DNA of 64,000 nucleotides, taken from NCBI GenBank assembly GCA_037127315.1, contig JBBBDQ010001614.1, forward strand, positions 885,501 to 949,500, given 5' to 3'. Below, piece by piece: positions 60,901 through 64,000 of the stretch. Within the stretch, counting starts at the first letter, position 1; the number at the start of each line of letters is the position of its first letter. The translations under genes were made by a program, and so were the position numbers. The DNA is from Ascarosepion bandense. Taxonomy: Eukaryota > Mollusca > Cephalopoda > Sepiida > Sepiidae. The notes beneath the pieces were generated by a model. It worked only from the letters and a program-made list of their open reading frames with translations. It was not told the DNA's origin and made no database searches.

Positions 60901-63900
60901 CCTTAATTATATGATATATTAAAACTGATACACTTGTTGCAGTTATTATCATGGTGACAGCCTTAGTTATGATATGTCATGATGCACTTTATTGCTGGTT
61001 ATTATCATGGTGACATTATGATTATGATATATTAAAACTGATACACTTGTTGCAGTTATTATCATGGTGACAGCCTTGAATTATGATATATTAATGATAC
61101 ACTTGTTGCAGTTATTGTCATGGTATTGGCCTTGAATTATGATATATTAAAACTGATACACTTGTTGCAGTTATTATCATGGTGACAGCCTTGAATTATG
61201 ATATATTAAAACTGACACCTTGTTGCAGTTATTATCATGGTGACAGTCTTGAATTATGATATATCAAAACTGATACACTTGTTGCAGTTATTATCGTGGT
61301 GGTAACAGTCTTGAATTATGATATATTAAAACTGATACACTTGTTGCAGTTATTATCATGGTGACAGCCTTGAATTATGATATATTAAAACTGATACACT
61401 TGTTGCAGTTATTATCATGGTGACAGTCTTGAATTATGATATATCAAAACTGATACACTTGTTGCAGTTATTATCATTGTGATCTTCGTTATGATATATT
61501 AAAACTGATACACTTGTTGCAGTTATTATCATGGTGACAGCCTTGAATTATGATATGTCTAAAACTGATACACTTGTTGCAGTTATTATCATGGTGACAG
61601 CCTTGAATTATGATATATTAAAACTGATACACTTGTTGCAGTTATTATCATGGTGGCAACCTTTAGATGCAGATATCATTAAAACTGATACACTTGTTGC
61701 AGTTATTATCATGGTGACAGCCTTGAATTATGATATATTAAAACTGATACACTTGTTGCAGTTATTATCGTAGTGACAGTCTTGAATTATGATGTATTAA
61801 AACTGATGCACTTGTTGCAGTTATTATCATGGTGACAGTCTTGAATTATGATATATTAAAACTGATACACTTGTTGCAGTTATATGTGGTGACAGTCTTG
61901 AATTATGATATATTAAAACTGATACACTTGTTGCAGTTATTATCATATGGTGACAACCTTGAATTATATGATATCATTAGTGATACACTTGTTGCAGTTA
62001 TTATCATGGTAGTAGTCTTGAATTATGATATCAAAACTGATACACTTGTTGCAGTTATTATCATGGTGACAGTCTTGAATTATGATATATTAGAGCAGTA
62101 CTTGTTGCAGTTATTATCATGGTGACAGCCTTGAATTATGATATATTAAAACTGATACGCCTTTTAGCAGTTATTATCATGGTGACAGTCTTGAATTATG
62201 ATATATTAAAACTGATACACTTGTTATAGCAGTTATTATCATGGTGACAGCCTTGAATTATGATATGTATATTAAAACTGATACACTTGTTGCAGTTATT
62301 ATCATGGTGACAGTCTTGAATTATGATATATTAAAACTGATATACACTTGTTGCAGTTATTATCATGGTGACAGCCTTGAATTATGATATATTAAAACTG
62401 ATACACTTGTTGCAGTTATGTCATGGTGACAGTCTTGGATTATGATATATCAAAACTGATACACTTGTTGCAGTTATTATCATGGTGACAGCCTTGAATT
62501 ATGATATATTAAAACTGATACACTTGTTGCAGTTATTATCATGGTGACAGCCTTGAATTATGATATATTAAAACTGATACACTTGTTGCAGTTATTATCA
62601 TGGTGACAGTCTTGAATTATGATATATTAAAACTGATACACTTGTTGCAGTTATTATCATGGTGACAGTCTTGAATTATGATATATTAAAACTGATACAC
62701 TTGTTGCAGTTATTATCATGGCGATAGTCTTGAATTATGATATATTAAAACTGATACACTTGTTGCAGTTATTATCATGGTGACAGCCTTGAATTATGAT
62801 ATATTAAAACTGATACACTTGTTGCAGTTATTATCATGGTGACAGCCTTGAATTATGATATATTAAAACTGATACACTTGTTGCAGTTATTATCATGGTG
62901 ACAGCCTTGAATTATGATATATTAAAACTGATACACTTGTTGCAGTTATTATCATGGTGACAGTCTTGAATTATGATATATCAAAACTGATACACTTGTT
63001 GCAGTTATTATCATGGTGACAGTCTTGAATTATGATATATTAAAACTGATACACTTGTTGCAGTTATTATCATGGTGACAGCCTTGAATTATGATATATT
63101 AAAACTGATACACTTGTTGCAGTTATTATCATGGTGACAGTCTTGAATTATGATATATTAAAACTGATACACTTGTTGCAGTTATTATCATGGTGACAGC
63201 CTTGAATTATGATATATTAAAACTGATACACTTGTAGCAGTTATTATCATGGCGATAGTCTTGAATTATGATATATTAAAACTGATACACCTGTAGCAGT
63301 TATTGTCATGTGACAGCCTTGAATTATGATATATTAAAACTGATACACTCGTAGCAGTTATTATCATGGTGACAGCCTTGAATGATGATATATTAAAACT
63401 GATACACTTGTAGCAGTTATTATCATGGTGATAGTCTTGAATTATGATATATTAAAACTGATGCACTTGTAGCAGTTATTATCATGGCGATAGTCTTGAA
63501 TTATGATATATTAAAACTGATACACTTGTAGCAGTTATTATCATGGTGATAGTCTTGAATTATGATATATTAAAACTGATACACTTGTTGCAGTTATTAT
63601 CATGGTGACAGCCTTGAATTATGATATATTAAAACTGATACACTTGTTGCAGTTATTATCATGGTGACAGCCTTGAATTATGATATATTAAAACTGATAC
63701 ACTTGTTGCAGTTATTATCATGGTGACAGCCTTGAATTATGATATATTAAAACTGATACACTTGTTGCAGTTATTATCATGGTGACAGTCTTGAATGATG
63801 ATATATTAAAACTGATACACTTGTTGCAGTTATTATCATGGTGACAGCCTTGAATTATGATATATTAAAACTGATACACTTGTTGCAGTTATTATCATGG

Positions 63901-64000
63901 TGACAGCCTTGAATGATGATATATTAAAACTGATACACTTGTTGCAGTTATTATCATGGTGACAGTCTTGAATTATGATATATTAAAACTGATACACTTG
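57918..64000. repeat. 59-bp minisatellite array, about 100 copies, runs off the window
   Basis: The unit reads ATTATGATATATTAAAACTG, ATACACTTGTTGCAGTTATT, ATCATGGTGACAGTCTTGA. Consecutive units are 59 bp apart in the clean parts (for example 62581 to 62640). Two main variants exist: one with TTGTAGCAG and GATAGTC, the other with TTGTTGCAG and GACAGCC/GACAGTC. The first dominates at 57.9-58.7 and 63.2-63.5 kb, the second elsewhere. Small indels are frequent at 58.8-62.4 kb and rare after that. 59 is not a multiple of three and no long ORF survives. ORFs in it (VTALNYDILKLIHLLQLLS) are shadows. The array begins at the edge of a LINE-B copy. Confidence 0.95.

Noticed and set aside
57918..64000. 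59-bp regularly repeated array as a CRISPR
   Set aside because: There are no unique spacers: the entire 59 bp repeats. The context is eukaryotic.

Overview
This window looks like gene-poor, repeat-packed, AT-rich DNA from an animal nuclear genome. I found no convincing intact host protein-coding gene and no functional rRNA or tRNA gene. Nearly every coding-like stretch is a decayed piece of a transposable element, so the ORFs carry stops, frameshifts or truncations. The mix fits an invertebrate: several APE-type LINE families, tRNA-derived SINEs, Tc1-like and mariner-like DNA transposons, short Helitrons, and many micro- and minisatellites. My best guess is a lophotrochozoan, perhaps a cephalopod mollusc. 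That guess rests on general resemblance, not on a diagnostic gene.

Element names used below are working names. LINE-A is a jockey/CR1-like LINE whose 3' end reads CCTTGCTTGGGGTGAAATGA followed by TTAAAA. LINE-B is an RTE-like LINE whose 3' end runs through a GGACAGGGCACATAGAAGAAG-type tail, so on the minus strand it appears as CTTCTTCTATGTGCC. LINE-C is a GC-rich RTE element. LINE-D is an older RTE-like LINE into which LINE-C inserted. SINE-1 is tRNA-derived. SINE-3 shares its 3' end with LINE-A. The 'HHR element' is a tRNA-like short repeat that carries a hammerhead ribozyme motif.

Layout: 0-5.2 kb holds Helitrons, a mariner remnant, a Tc1-like pseudogene, a 64-bp-arm hairpin and a 5S-rRNA-derived segment fused to SINE-1. 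6-15.8 kb is a mosaic of LINE-A and LINE-B fragments, SINE-1 copies, a 143-bp tandem array and ~70-bp foldback elements. 15.8-18.1 kb is purine-rich low-complexity DNA with a 170-bp tandem repeat. 18.1-21.1 kb is the longest LINE-A copy (endonuclease plus reverse transcriptase, minus strand). 21.1-31 kb holds more LINE-A fragments, a complete Helitron and a GATA microsatellite. 31.2-33.8 kb holds SINE-3 units and the LINE-C insertion in LINE-D with a perfect 13-bp target-site duplication. 34-42.6 kb is again LINE-A/LINE-B mosaic. 43.0-45.8 kb is a 2.8-kb inverted-repeat structure with a 168-bp array in one arm. 46-55 kb has a segmental duplication, HHR elements, inverted-repeat elements and a 139-bp SINE-3 array. 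56-57.9 kb has SINE-1 and LINE-B copies. 57.9-64 kb is a 59-bp minisatellite that runs off the window.

The most interesting item is the HHR element (48.0-48.4, 50.8-51.3 and 53.7-54.0 kb). It combines a tRNA-like pol III promoter region with a type-I hammerhead motif. At one locus two hammerhead sites delimit a 299-nt unit, which is the architecture of retrozymes and of the schistosome Sm-alpha repeat.
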